NCBI RefSeq assembly: GCF_003105155.1
Contig: NZ_QETK01000013.1
Span: 1-64,000 of the forward strand
Reading direction: 5' to 3'
Source of the DNA: Pseudomonas sp. SDI
GTDB lineage: Bacteria; Pseudomonadota; Gammaproteobacteria; Pseudomonadales; Pseudomonadaceae
DNA: 64,000 nt
In this document: positions 23,799 to 33,047 of the stretch, in pieces
Layout: each line of letters opens with the position of its first letter
Numbering within the stretch: position 1 is the first letter of the stretch
Notes under the pieces: model-generated
Seen by the model: the letters and a program-made list of their open reading frames with translations, nothing else
What the model was told of the DNA's origin: nothing
Databases searched by the model: none
Made by a program: the position numbers and the translations under genes

Positions 23799-24407
23799 TT
23801 AGGCATCCGGTGCGCAGCCCTTGAGCACCAGTCGAATAATGGTCTGCGCCGCCGCCTCGTAATCGGCATCGTCCAGCTTGGCCTTGCCGGTCACCACGGA
23901 AATCTGCCAGTCGAAATCGGCATAGGTCTGTGTCGCCGCCCAGATGCTGAACATCAGGTGGTGCGGGTCTACCGCCGCCATCTGCCCGCGATCGATCCAA
24001 CCCTGGATGCACTCGATGTTGTGCCGCGCCTGTTCGTTCAGCTGTTTCACCTGGCTTGGGCTCAGGTGCGGGGCGCCGTGCATGATCTCGCTGGCGAACA
24101 CCTTCGAGGCAAACGGCAGGTCGCGCGAGATGCGCACTTTCGCGCGGATATACGCGCTCAGCACTTCCTGCGGCTCACCTTCGGCATTGAACGGCGTCGA
24201 GGCCTGCATGATCGGTTCGATGATGCTTTCCAGCACTTCGCGGTAGAGGTTTTCCTTGGACTTGAAGTAGTAGTAGACGTTGGGCTTGGGCAGCCCGGCC
24301 TTGGCGGCGATATCGCTGGTCTTGGTGGCGGCGAAGCCCTTGTCGGCGAACTCTTCGCTGGCAGCCTTCAGGATCAGTTCTTTGTTGCGCTCGCGAATGG
24401 TGCTCAT
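23799..24407 (-). CDS. TetR/AcrR-family transcriptional regulator, RutR-like
   Basis: 202 residues from ATG 24407 ([20 protein letters not shown]). The helix-turn-helix is at about 25-50 ([21 protein letters not shown]). The C-terminal part ([33 protein letters not shown]) resembles the YcdC/RutR-type ligand domain, which in E. coli senses pyrimidines. It is divergent from the DUF808 gene and about 4 kb from the purine genes, so a nucleobase ligand is possible but not shown. The frame extends 13 codons upstream without support. Confidence 0.88.
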   Translation of the reverse strand: MSTIRERNKELILKAASEEFADKGFAATKTSDIAAKAGLPKPNVYYYFKSKENLYREVLESIIEPIMQASTPFNAEGEPQEVLSAYIRAKVRISRDLPFASKVFASEIMHGAPHLSPSQVKQLNEQARHNIECIQGWIDRGQMAAVDPHHLMFSIWAATQTYADFDWQISVVTGKAKLDDADYEAAAQTIIRLVLKGCAPDA

Positions 24408-24537
24408 GGACCGGGAAACTCCTTGCCGGAAACGGCGGTGGGGCATGGTAGCACCGCGTTTGCAGGGCGCTCAAGGCTGCCCCTTTGCGCGCTCAGCGGC
24501 TATGCTTTGCGCCATCTCACTCAATGGAATACCGCAC

Positions 24538-25446
24538 ATGGCAGGCAGCAGCCTCCTGGTACTGATCGACGATATCGCCGCAGTGCTCGACGACGTTTCG
24601 CTAATGACCAAGGTCGCGGCGAAAAAAACCGCCGGCGTCCTTGGCGACGACCTCGCCCTGAACGCGCAACAGGTTACCGGCGTGCGTGCCGAACGAGAGA
24701 TCCCGGTAGTCTGGGCAGTGGCCAAGGGTTCGTTTCTGAACAAGCTGATCCTGGTGCCGGCGGCCCTGTTGATCAGTGCGTTCATTCCCTGGGCGGTCAC
24801 GCCGCTGTTGATGCTCGGTGGCGCCTTCCTGTGCTTCGAAGGCTTTGAAAAGCTCGCGCACAAATTCCTCCACAGCAAAAGTGAAGACGCTAGCGCCCAC
24901 GCCGAGCTCAGCGAAGCTGTGGCCGACCCGGCGGTCGACCTGGTGGCCTTCGAGAAAGACAAGATCAAGGGCGCGGTGCGTACCGACTTCATCCTTTCTG
25001 CCGAGATCATCGCGATTACCCTGGGCACCGTTGCCGATGCACCGCTGCCGCAACAGATCATCGTGCTCTCGGGTATCGCCATTGTCATGACCATCGGCGT
25101 GTACGGGCTGGTAGCGGGTATCGTCAAGCTCGACGACCTTGGCCTGTGGCTCACGCAAAAGGCCTCGGGTGCCGCACAGGCTCTCGGCAACGGCATCCTG
25201 CGTGCGGCGCCGTACATGATGAAAAGCCTGTCAGTGATCGGTACTGCCGCGATGTTCCTGGTCGGCGGCGGGATTCTGGTGCATGGCGTGGCGCCGTTGC
25301 ATCACGCCATCGAGGCGTTCAGCGCCGAACGCGGTGGGGTGCTGACGGCGACCTTGCTCAATGCCGGGGTGGGGATCGTTGCTGGCGCCGCGGTATTGGC
25401 GGTGGTGGCGCTGCTAGGCAAGGTCTGGCGCGTGGTCAAGGGCTGA
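24538..25446 (+). CDS. DUF808 (YedI) inner-membrane protein
   Basis: 302 residues starting [20 protein letters not shown], the conserved N-terminus of the YedI family. [20 protein letters not shown] follows, and several hydrophobic segments ([57 protein letters not shown]). Function is unknown in all species. The start is fixed by family conservation; the upstream open frame overlaps the divergent regulator. Confidence 0.9.
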   Translation: MAGSSLLVLIDDIAAVLDDVSLMTKVAAKKTAGVLGDDLALNAQQVTGVRAEREIPVVWAVAKGSFLNKLILVPAALLISAFIPWAVTPLLMLGGAFLCFEGFEKLAHKFLHSKSEDASAHAELSEAVADPAVDLVAFEKDKIKGAVRTDFILSAEIIAITLGTVADAPLPQQIIVLSGIAIVMTIGVYGLVAGIVKLDDLGLWLTQKASGAAQALGNGILRAAPYMMKSLSVIGTAAMFLVGGGILVHGVAPLHHAIEAFSAERGGVLTATLLNAGVGIVAGAAVLAVVALLGKVWRVVKG

Positions 25447-25473
25447 TCTTCAAGGTCTGCCTGTAAGGGTTGA

Positions 25474-25502
25474 GCACGGCGGCCGGGTAGGGCGCGCCGT
25501 GC
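25474..25502. terminator. hairpin at the convergent DUF808 / LTA-synthase-like ends
   Basis: GCACGGCG (25474-25481) pairs perfectly with CGCCGTGC (25495-25502) across a 13-base loop. There is no T run, so termination efficiency is uncertain. It lies exactly between the two convergent stop codons. Confidence 0.4.
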
Positions 25503-25509
25503 CTGCAGG

Positions 25510-27456
25510 TCAGTTTTTCAGGGCGGTCTGCTGGCTCGCTTCCGGCACCCAGTCGAGCAGGTGCTGCTTGAAGCCGTGGCTGGCTGCCTGGTAGTAGGCG
25601 ATGGCGCGGCGAATCAGCGGGTCGTCGTCGTTAGCCGATACCTCGCGGCTTTCGCCGAGTGCATCCTGGTGCAGGCGCAGGCCATCACGCGGGCTGAGAA
25701 TCGCCAGGTCCTTGCCGTCGAACAGGCCCAGGTGCTGGTAGTTGCCGATCACCACCCGTGGCGGCAGGCTGTCTTCGAGCAGCAAGTCACGGCCGAAGAA
25801 GGTCGAGGTATAGCTCAGGTTGAGCAGTCCCAGCAAGGTGGGTGCCAGGTCGATCTGGCTGGCCAGTTTGGCCTCCTCGCGCGCCTCGATCAGCTTCGGC
25901 GCATAAATGAACAGCGGGATCTGGTAGTTCTGCACCGGCAGGTCTTCCTTGCCGGCACTGCCCGCGGTGTGGTCGGCGACGAAGATGAACAGGGTGTTGT
26001 CGAACCACGGTTTGCTGCGCGCCTGCTCGAGGAACTTGCCGATGGCATAGTCGGTGTACTTCACCGCGCCGTCGCGGCCATTGCCCGAGGCGATGTCGAT
26101 GCGTCCTTGCGGGTAGGTGTACGGCCGGTGGTTGGAGGTGGTCATCAGTTGCAGGAAGAACGGCACCTGGTTGGCATGGTCGGCATCGGCCAGGCGCAAG
26201 GTCTGGTTGTAGAGATCTTCGTCGGACATGCCCCAGGCATTCTTGAACTGGATCTGGCTTTCATCGACGCTGCTCTGGTCGACTACGCGGTAGCCATTAC
26301 CGCTGAAGAACGCGTTCATGTTGTCGAAGTAACCGCGCCCGCCATAGACAAACACGCTGTCGTAGCCGACTTCGCTGAGTTGCTGGCCGAGGCTGGCAAA
26401 GCCGCTTTCGCGACCGATGCGTTTGACGATGGAGCGCCCCGGCGTCGGTGGCATCGACAGGGTAATCGCCTCCAGGCCCCGGTCGGTACGGGTGCCGGTG
26501 GCGTAGAAATTGTTGAAGTAGAGGCTTTGCTTGCGCAACGCGTCGAGGTTGGGGGTGAGGTTACGGCTGTCGCCATTGCTGCCCAGGTATTTGCCGCTGA
26601 AGCTTTCGATGGTCACCAGGACAATGTTCGGCCGGCGTGGCGTGCCGTTGTTGCTGACCCGGCGACGAATGTCCATGGGTTCCTTGCCGAGGAACTGGAT
26701 GTCCGGTTCGTTGAGTTCGGCGCGAATCTGCTCGGAGGCTTGCGTGTCGGGCAGGCTGCTATAGAACTGCTGGTAGTCCAGTTCGTTGTTGCGGAAGGCC
26801 GCGAAGAACTGGTACGGGCCGTTGCTCGCGAGTTCGCGCTGGTAGGCATTGCCGCCCTGGCCGCGCGGGCTGTCCTGGTCTACCAGTTGCAGGCACAGGC
26901 CCGCGACCAGCAGTAGCCCGAGCAGGCTCAGCACGCGCGGGCGCCACGCCGGCATGGGGGCGTTCAGGGCCAGGCGCAGCGGTTTGCGCAGAATCACGCA
27001 GAGCACCAGCGCGATCACGGCCAGGCTGCCGAGCAGCAGACCGATCGGGTACGACTCGAGAATGTTGTTCAGCACCTCGTCGGAGTACACCAGGTAGTCC
27101 ACGGCGATGAAGTTGAAGCGCACCCCGAACTCATCCCAGAACAGCCACTCGGCGACCGCGGTGAACAGCATGGCGAAGATGCTCGCGGCCAGCACCCCTT
27201 GCAGCAGCCAGCGATTGAAGCGCGAACGCCACAGCCGCGGCGGGCACAGCAGCAAGTACAGGCTGATGGGGACGGCGGCGTAGAGCAGGAAGGCCAGGTC
27301 GTAGATCAGCCCGATTGCGAAGATCGAAAAGTATGCATGCCCGGCTTCGTTCAGGTGGCTGAACAGCAAGACGCTGCGGGTCAGTACAAAAATGCCGAGC
27401 CAGGTAGCGGTCAATAGGAGGAGGTAGCGCAATGGCGCCGAGCGCAGGGGGAGCAT
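25510..27456 (-). CDS. LTA-synthase-like phosphoglycerol transferase / sulfatase-fold membrane protein
   Basis: 648 residues with five predicted N-terminal membrane segments (about 10-190) and a periplasmic alkaline-phosphatase-type domain. RRPNIVLVTIESFSG (275-288) holds a metal-binding Glu284. GTRTDRG (321-327) holds a candidate nucleophile, Thr324. VADHT near 505 supplies further metal ligands. This is the plan of LtaS and OpgB-type enzymes that move phosphoglycerol onto envelope glycans. Gram-negatives have no lipoteichoic acid, so the acceptor is probably osmoregulated periplasmic glucan or another glycan. It is a single gene, divergent from a small membrane-protein gene. Confidence 0.85.
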   Translation of the reverse strand: MLPLRSAPLRYLLLLTATWLGIFVLTRSVLLFSHLNEAGHAYFSIFAIGLIYDLAFLLYAAVPISLYLLLCPPRLWRSRFNRWLLQGVLAASIFAMLFTAVAEWLFWDEFGVRFNFIAVDYLVYSDEVLNNILESYPIGLLLGSLAVIALVLCVILRKPLRLALNAPMPAWRPRVLSLLGLLLVAGLCLQLVDQDSPRGQGGNAYQRELASNGPYQFFAAFRNNELDYQQFYSSLPDTQASEQIRAELNEPDIQFLGKEPMDIRRRVSNNGTPRRPNIVLVTIESFSGKYLGSNGDSRNLTPNLDALRKQSLYFNNFYATGTRTDRGLEAITLSMPPTPGRSIVKRIGRESGFASLGQQLSEVGYDSVFVYGGRGYFDNMNAFFSGNGYRVVDQSSVDESQIQFKNAWGMSDEDLYNQTLRLADADHANQVPFFLQLMTTSNHRPYTYPQGRIDIASGNGRDGAVKYTDYAIGKFLEQARSKPWFDNTLFIFVADHTAGSAGKEDLPVQNYQIPLFIYAPKLIEAREEAKLASQIDLAPTLLGLLNLSYTSTFFGRDLLLEDSLPPRVVIGNYQHLGLFDGKDLAILSPRDGLRLHQDALGESREVSANDDDPLIRRAIAYYQAASHGFKQHLLDWVPEASQQTALKN

Positions 27457-27690
27457 GGTGAGCGGTTCCTTGTGTGCTGCGTTTTTCCTTTCCCTGGATG
27501 CTCATCGGCGCCACATCAATGCGGGGATATGGGCAAACTGAAGTCAGGGGGTGTTATTTCAACGAATGTAGCAAAGGAGAAGAGAAAAATTTGTCAACTT
27601 ATTGCAATGTTCATGTGAAATTCAGCGCTATGCTTGCTTCGCTCAATAAGGAATCGCGAAACACGAGATCAATAACAAGGAGGCAGCAAC

Positions 27691-27993
27691 GTGTTCGGGC
27701 AAACGCTTGTGTATGGCGTCTATCACTTGGCGATCTATCTGTTGGCCGCGCTGACCTGGCTGGGGTTGTGTCTGGCCTTTCTGTTCAATGCTCACTTACT
27801 GGCGCCGCGCCTGGCGCAACTGGGCCGCTACCTGGCGCCAACCTGCGCGCTATTGATTTGTCTGGGCCTGCTGGCACTGGATATCTGGGCGCTGTATGGG
27901 CACGAAACCGTTGAGTACGCGCTATTGAGTTTCGGTATTGCTTTGCCGGCCGTGCTGCTGGCGGTGCTATGCCGTCGCGTGTATTTAAATTGA
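27691..27993 (+). CDS. small membrane protein of unknown function
   Basis: 100 residues, starting at GTG 27691 behind a very strong AAGGAGG site. It is almost entirely hydrophobic, with three predicted helices (YHLAIYLLAALTWLGLCLAFLF, YLAPTCALLICLGLLALDIWA and YALLSFGIALPAVLLAVL), and ends in a basic tail. I do not recognise the family. It is divergent from the LTA-synthase-like gene and followed by a strong terminator, so it is a single-gene unit. Confidence 0.75.
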   Translation: MFGQTLVYGVYHLAIYLLAALTWLGLCLAFLFNAHLLAPRLAQLGRYLAPTCALLICLGLLALDIWALYGHETVEYALLSFGIALPAVLLAVLCRRVYLN

Positions 27994-28062
27994 ATGGTTG
28001 ATCTAATTTAAACTGTTGTAGGAAATTTCCCGTTGTGTGTGCGTTATTGCTTACGTGGTTTG

Positions 28063-28092
28063 CCGTGCCTCGGTGCGAGGCACGGACTTTTT
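28063..28092. terminator. bidirectional rho-independent terminator
   Basis: CCGTGCCTCG (28063-28072) pairs perfectly with CGAGGCACGG (28076-28085) across a GTG loop and is followed by ACTTTTT. It serves the small membrane-protein gene, and on the other strand the first Tsx-like gene, which ends at 28108. Confidence 0.85.
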
Positions 28093-28107
28093 ATCGCCAC
28101 GTAGTGC

Positions 28108-28893
28108 TTAGAAGTGCACTTTCACCAACAGGCTGGTGGTGTTCTGGTCGGTGTCGAAGCTGGAGGTGTCTTCGATACCGTACTTGTCTTTCCAGTAGTC
28201 GTATTCAATACCGACGTACAGCTGCTTCTCGCCCCAGTTCAGCGCTTTACCCAGGTCGTACTTGATCTGCGGGTTGAAGTGCAGGTTGGCGTGGTAGGTA
28301 CCACGGCGGGTCTCGTCGTTGTCCACTACCCAGTCCATGAAGCCGTCGATGAGGATGTCCGACTTGCCCACTGGAAGGGTGTACGACCACACCGGGGTGA
28401 TCTGCCAGACGCCGTCGCCGGCACGGTTGCCTTCGGTCTGGCGCTGGTAGAAGTTCAGCTGGAAGTAGTCGAAGCCAGGAATCGCCAGGTCGAAGCCTGG
28501 GCCGATCAGGTACGACTCGTTGTCGCCTTCGCCGAACTCGTAGGTCATGGCCAGCAGCACGTCCTTGATCGGGCCGAACGCGATCTTCTGGTCGAAGATC
28601 TTGCCGAACGACAAGCGCGGGCTGAATTCGCCGTAGTAGGTGTTCGGGCCGGCCAGGGCGTCTTTCTTACCGTTGTAGAAGATCTTGTCGACGAACAGGA
28701 AGTTGTCGCCGTACTTCCAGCCATCGGCGTGCTCGAAGGTGAAGGTCTGCTGGATCGACGGGTTGACGGTGAAGTCCTTGCCGTACAGGTAGGTGATGCT
28801 GTTGTTCTGCCATTGCAGCAGATCGCCGGCGGTCGCGGCGGAACTGGCGGCCAGCAGGGCGCCGGCAAGAATCAGGCGGTTGGTCGTGCGCAT
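28108..28893 (-). CDS. Tsx-like nucleoside-specific outer-membrane channel, copy 1
   Basis: 261 residues with a signal peptide (LILAGALLAASSAATA). A mature beta-barrel begins GDLLQWQNNSITYLYG and ends in an aromatic residue (LLVKVHF). Motifs FEHADGWKYGDNFLFVD, SPRLSFGKIF and NDETRRGTYHANLHFNP belong to the Tsx/OmpK family, which passes nucleosides. ATG 28893 begins the signal peptide; the frame is open for 81 more codons upstream but lacks a signal there. The neighbouring gene at 29257 is a close paralogue. Position beside the purine permease and urate pathway suggests uptake of purine nucleosides or bases. Confidence 0.9.
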   Translation of the reverse strand: MRTTNRLILAGALLAASSAATAGDLLQWQNNSITYLYGKDFTVNPSIQQTFTFEHADGWKYGDNFLFVDKIFYNGKKDALAGPNTYYGEFSPRLSFGKIFDQKIAFGPIKDVLLAMTYEFGEGDNESYLIGPGFDLAIPGFDYFQLNFYQRQTEGNRAGDGVWQITPVWSYTLPVGKSDILIDGFMDWVVDNDETRRGTYHANLHFNPQIKYDLGKALNWGEKQLYVGIEYDYWKDKYGIEDTSSFDTDQNTTSLLVKVHF

Positions 28894-29256
28894 CGCAATG
28901 TTGCTCCCTTGATTGAATCTGTTGTCGGCACTCTGGAATGGCGCCGTTTTGTTTATTAAGTTGTCCAGCGAGTCAGTTTTTTTCGATTGGCCACAGACAA
29001 TTGGCAAGTGCCGCGCCAACTTTCCGAGGTGGCGGTAGCAGTCCTGCTCGACGTCTTTCTGAACAGATGAAAAGGGTATTTCAGGTTGGCGTAACGCCTG
29101 CCAACCGCCCGAATTCATTGACTGAGCGGTCAGCAAACGCAGGCAGGATCCGTCCTGCCTTGATCGAGGGGGCGCGCAGATTACTGGCTTGCGCGCTGTC
29201 CCTCAAGTGCTCCGTCCTGGAGCAGGTCGATCTAAAGCTGTGCGTTCGGTCAGGAA
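28894..29256. other. intergenic region between the two Tsx-like genes
   Basis: About 360 bases without a gene. The part next to copy 1 is AT-rich (TTTGTTTATTAAGTTG near 28950) and probably holds its promoter. A perfect palindrome AGGCAGGATCCGTCCTGCCT near 29142-29161 lies downstream of copy 2 and lacks a T run. Separate regulation of the two copies is therefore likely. Confidence 0.45.
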
Positions 29257-30042
29257 TCAGAAGTGGAACTTGACCAGGGCACTGGCCACGCTCTGCTGTG
29301 TGTCCAGCCTGCCGCTGTTCTCGATACCGTATTTGTCTTTCCAGTAGCTGTACTCGAAGCCCACATACAGTTGTTTGGCGCCGACGTTCAGGGCCTTGCC
29401 CAGGTCATATTTGACCTGTGGGTTGAAGTGCAGGTTGGCGTGGTAGGTGCCGCGACGGGTCTCGTCGTTGTCGGTGACCCAGTCCATGTAACCGTCGATG
29501 AGGATGTCGGAGCGGCCCACGGGGATGGTGTAGGAAAACGCAGGGGTGATCTGCCAGACCCCGTCACCCGGGCGGCTGCCCTCGGTGTTGCGCTGGTAGA
29601 TGTTCAGGGTGAAATAGTTGAAGCCGGGAATAGCCAGGTCGAAGCCCGGGCCGATCAGGTACGCCTCGTTGTCGCCTTCGCCAGTCTCGTAGGTCATGGC
29701 CAGCAGCACGTCTTTGATCGGTCCGAACTCGAACTTGCGATCGAAGATCTTGCCGAACGACAGGCGCGGGCTGATCTCGCTGTAGTAGGTGTTGCTGCCT
29801 TTGTTACGGTCCTGGCCACCGTTGTAGAAGATTTTGTCGACGAACAGGAAGTTGTCGCCGTACTTCCATTTGTCGGCGTGTTCGAAGGTCACGGTCTGCT
29901 GGATCGCAGGGTTGACCTCGAACTTGGTGCCATACAGGTAAGTCAGGCTGTTGGTCTGCCAAAGCAGCAGGTCCCCCGCCATGGCTGGAACGGTGGCCAG
30001 CAGGCTGCTGCCCAGCAGGAGGGAAGAGGCGATGCGTTTCAT
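29257..30042 (-). CDS. Tsx-like nucleoside-specific outer-membrane channel, copy 2
   Basis: 261 residues, very similar to copy 1 along its whole length, with the same GDLL.WQ.NS.TYLYG start and NDETRRGTYHANLHFNP segment. It has a signal peptide (MKRIASSLLLGSSLLATVPAMA) and a terminal LVKFHF. ATG 30042 is chosen for the signal peptide; the frame is open much further upstream, but only as a shadow of the permease gene. Tandem duplication followed by divergence is evident, mostly at the loops and the C-terminal 15 residues. Confidence 0.9.
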   Translation of the reverse strand: MKRIASSLLLGSSLLATVPAMAGDLLLWQTNSLTYLYGTKFEVNPAIQQTVTFEHADKWKYGDNFLFVDKIFYNGGQDRNKGSNTYYSEISPRLSFGKIFDRKFEFGPIKDVLLAMTYETGEGDNEAYLIGPGFDLAIPGFNYFTLNIYQRNTEGSRPGDGVWQITPAFSYTIPVGRSDILIDGYMDWVTDNDETRRGTYHANLHFNPQVKYDLGKALNVGAKQLYVGFEYSYWKDKYGIENSGRLDTQQSVASALVKFHF

Positions 30043-30179
30043 GTTGTGGTTCCCGGCTATTGTTATTGTTCGCTTGCGGTTTTTTTGGCGCGAGTGCGCC
30101 CCGGACGGCCCACTCCCACGGGCCGACGGTCTAGCGGTGTTGCAGGGTAGAGCAGGGCGGCAAGGTGCCGCCCAATGAC

Positions 30180-31535
30180 TCAATGCTGGTGAGCGGCGTC
30201 GTTGTGTGCCGCGCGTTCGGCACCACCGAGGATGTTGAACAGCAGGTTGAGGATCAGAGCGCTGACCGTGGCCATGGCAATGCCGCTGTGGGTGATCGGT
30301 TCCATCCACTGGGGCATCTGTGCGAAGAACTCCGGGCGCACCACGGGGATCAGCCCCATGCCGACGCTGACGGCTACTAGCAACTGGTTGCGGCGGTCGG
30401 CGATGTCGGCTTCCTGGAGGATCTTGATGCCGGTGGCCGCGACCATGCCGAACATTGCGATCGATGCCCCGCCAAGCACGGCAGGCGGAATCGAGGCAAT
30501 CAGGAAGGCGGCCTTGGGCAGCAGGCTGAGCAGGATCAGGAAGAACCCGGCCACTACGGTGACGTAGCGGCAGCGTACGCCGGTCATCTGCACCAGGCCG
30601 ATGTTCTGGGCGAACGAGGAATGGGTGAAGGTGTTGAAGAAACCGGCGACGAACGAGGCGCCGGCATCGCACAGCAAGCCGCGACGAAGCATGCCTGGGG
30701 TCACTTCGCGGTCGGTTACCTTGCCCAGGGCGAGGAACATGCCGGTGGACTCGACGAAGATGATCACCACCACCAGGCACATCGACAGGATCGGTGCGAG
30801 GCTGAAGGTCGGCATGCCGAAGTGCAGCGGGGTCACGACCTGCACCCAGGGCGCTGCGTCGAGACCGGAGAGGTCGACCATGCCGATGGAGCCGGCGAGG
30901 ATGTAGCCAAAGCCCATGCCGATCAGCACCGAGACGTTGACCCAGAAGCCGCGCATGAAGCGGTTGACCAGCAGAATGGTGGCCAGCACCAGGGCCGCGA
31001 CAGTCAGGTAGATCGGCGAGCCGAAGGTCGTCGCGGTCGCGCCGCCACCGGCCCAGTTGACAGCAACCGGGAACAGCGAGAGACCAATCGAGGTGATGAC
31101 CGTACCGGTCACCAGCGGCGGGAAGAAACGTACGACTTTGGACATGAACGGGGCGATCAGCATGCCGAAGAAACCGGCAGCGATAGTCGCCCCGAAAATC
31201 CCCTGCAGGCCAACGCCGGGCATCCCAGCCATGGCGACCATGCTGCCCACGGCGGCAAAGCTGGCCCCCATCATTACCGGCATGCGGATCCCTACAGCAC
31301 CAATGCCGAACGACTGGACCACGGTGGCGACACCGGCGACCAGCAGATCGGCATTGATCAGAAAGGCGACTTCTTCACGGGAGAGTCCGGCAGCCTGGCC
31401 AATGATCAGTGGTACCGCAATGGCGCCGCCGTACATCAGCAGCACGTGTTGCAGGCCGACCAGAATCAGTTGGAGCATGGGTAGGGGCTGTCGTGGCGGC
31501 GCAATGGGAATATACGCCTTGCGTGACTCGGACAT
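30180..31535 (-). CDS. NCS2-family nucleobase permease (urate/xanthine type)
   Basis: 451 residues with about twelve to fourteen membrane segments. QHVLLMYGGAIAVPLIIGQA near the N-terminus, FVESTGMFLALGKVT and the signature QNIGLVQMTGVRCRYV are those of the nucleobase:cation symporter-2 family (UacT, PbuX, XanP). Its place just before puuD and the urate-degradation genes makes uric acid or xanthine the likely substrate. Confidence 0.9.
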   Translation of the reverse strand: MSESRKAYIPIAPPRQPLPMLQLILVGLQHVLLMYGGAIAVPLIIGQAAGLSREEVAFLINADLLVAGVATVVQSFGIGAVGIRMPVMMGASFAAVGSMVAMAGMPGVGLQGIFGATIAAGFFGMLIAPFMSKVVRFFPPLVTGTVITSIGLSLFPVAVNWAGGGATATTFGSPIYLTVAALVLATILLVNRFMRGFWVNVSVLIGMGFGYILAGSIGMVDLSGLDAAPWVQVVTPLHFGMPTFSLAPILSMCLVVVIIFVESTGMFLALGKVTDREVTPGMLRRGLLCDAGASFVAGFFNTFTHSSFAQNIGLVQMTGVRCRYVTVVAGFFLILLSLLPKAAFLIASIPPAVLGGASIAMFGMVAATGIKILQEADIADRRNQLLVAVSVGMGLIPVVRPEFFAQMPQWMEPITHSGIAMATVSALILNLLFNILGGAERAAHNDAAHQH

Positions 31536-31565
31536 GCAGCACCTCGAGTTTTGTTTTTATTCTTG

Positions 31566-31660
31566 AGTAGCTGCAAGCTTCAAGCGCCAAGCTTCAAGTA
31601 AAAGCCGATGGCGCTGAGCTTGCAGTCATAGCTTGTCGCTTAAAGCTTGCAGCTTGTAGC
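31566..31660. repeat. AAGCTTGCAGCTT-type repeat, copy 1
   Basis: A cluster of overlapping inverted motifs (AGCTGCAAGCTTCAAGCGCCAAGCTTCAAG, shown in part, and CTTAAAGCTTGCAGCTTGTAG) fills the gap between the permease gene and puuD. It can fold into a large hairpin. A related copy lies at 37261-37339. Confidence 0.75.
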
Positions 31661-31662
31661 GC

Positions 31663-32997
31663 TTAGTTGGTTGGCGCGCCTTTGGCGATCCATGCCCCAA
31701 TCAATTCACGCTCTTGCTGGGTCATCTGCGTGATGTTGCCCAGTGGCATGATCTGGCTGGCGACGGCCTGCGCCTGGATCCGCGAAGCCTGTTGCTGGAT
31801 CTGTTGCGGCGTGTCGAGCATGACCCCGGCAGGTGCAGCGCTGAACAGCGGGCTGGTCGGCTTGGCCGAGTGGCACACGGCGCAGCGTTCCTGGATGACG
31901 CTGTGGATCTTGTCGAAACCGGCATCGTCGAGCTTGGCGGTAGCGGCAGCAGGGGCTTCGGCCGGGGTGGCAACCTGAGCGGGTTGTGCTGGGGCTGCGG
32001 CTTGCTCGGCGGCCTTCTCGGCAGCTGTCTTGCCACCCAGTGCGGTTTCCGGCAGCGGCTGGTACTGAACCTTGGCGGCGGCTTGCTCCGGGGCGGTAGG
32101 CAGCGGCTTAGGACCGGTAACGTAGGCCAGGCAGATCATTGCCAGAGCGCCTACCGGCAGGGTCCAGGCGTACTTGGCGCTGTCGTGACGGGTGTTGAAG
32201 TAGTGACGTACCAGCACCGCAGCCACAGCGATGCCGCCCAGGATCAGCCAGTTGTACTGGCTACCGTAGGTGCTCGGGAAGTGGTTGCTGATCATGATGA
32301 ACAGCACAGGCAGGGTGAAGTAGTTGTTGTGACGCGAACGCAGCAGGCCTTTGGCCGGCAGTTTCGGGTCTGGCGTCTCGTTCTTCTCGATCGCGGCCAC
32401 CAGCTGGCGCTGGGCCGGCATGATGATGCGGAACACGTTACCGACCATGATGGTGCCGATGATCGCGCCGGTGTGCAGGTACGCACCGCGGCCGCTGAAC
32501 ACCTGGCTGAAGCCGAAGCAGGCGGCAATGATCAGAACGAACAGGACCAGGCCGAGCAAGCCAGGGCGCTTGCCCAGCGGCGAGTCGCAAAGGAAGTCGT
32601 AGATGAACCAGCCGGCGATCAGCGAGCCAACGCCGATGGCGATGCCTTCACCACCGCTCAGGGTGCTGCCAGGGGCCAGCAGGTAGAGGGTCGGGTTCCA
32701 GTAGAACACCAGGCACAGCAGGGCGATACCCGACATCCAGGTGAAGTAGGCTTCCCATTTGAACCAGTGCAGGTTCTCCGGCATTTTTGGCGGAGCCAGC
32801 TTGTATTTTTCCAGGTGGTAGATACCGCCACCGTGAATCGCCCAGAGATCGCCGGACAGACCGTCGCGCGGGTTGGCCCGGTTGAGGTTGTTTTCCAGCC
32901 AGACGAAGTAGAACGACGCGCCGATCCAGGCCACGCCAGTGATCATGTGAACCCAGCGCACGCTCAGGTTCAGCCATTCCAACAGATGTGCTTCCAC
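31663..32997 (-). CDS. puuD: membrane urate hydroxylase PuuD with C-terminal cytochrome c domain
   Basis: 444 residues. The N-terminal part has about eight membrane segments (LSVRWVHMITGVAWIGASFYFVW and others) with the conserved WIGASFYFVWLENNL start. An Ala/Pro-rich linker (about 305-350) leads to a cytochrome c domain with the haem motif CAVCH and an axial methionine in IMPLGN. This is the membrane-bound urate oxidase found in Pseudomonas and Agrobacterium-type pathways, passing electrons to the respiratory chain and producing 5-hydroxyisourate. It precedes the permease gene in transcription order. Confidence 0.95.
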   Translation of the reverse strand: MEAHLLEWLNLSVRWVHMITGVAWIGASFYFVWLENNLNRANPRDGLSGDLWAIHGGGIYHLEKYKLAPPKMPENLHWFKWEAYFTWMSGIALLCLVFYWNPTLYLLAPGSTLSGGEGIAIGVGSLIAGWFIYDFLCDSPLGKRPGLLGLVLFVLIIAACFGFSQVFSGRGAYLHTGAIIGTIMVGNVFRIIMPAQRQLVAAIEKNETPDPKLPAKGLLRSRHNNYFTLPVLFIMISNHFPSTYGSQYNWLILGGIAVAAVLVRHYFNTRHDSAKYAWTLPVGALAMICLAYVTGPKPLPTAPEQAAAKVQYQPLPETALGGKTAAEKAAEQAAAPAQPAQVATPAEAPAAATAKLDDAGFDKIHSVIQERCAVCHSAKPTSPLFSAAPAGVMLDTPQQIQQQASRIQAQAVASQIMPLGNITQMTQQERELIGAWIAKGAPTN

Positions 32998-33047
32998 AGT
33001 CTTTACCTCTTACCCTGGCATCCTGTAGCCGGATGCTCAGTCTTCTC

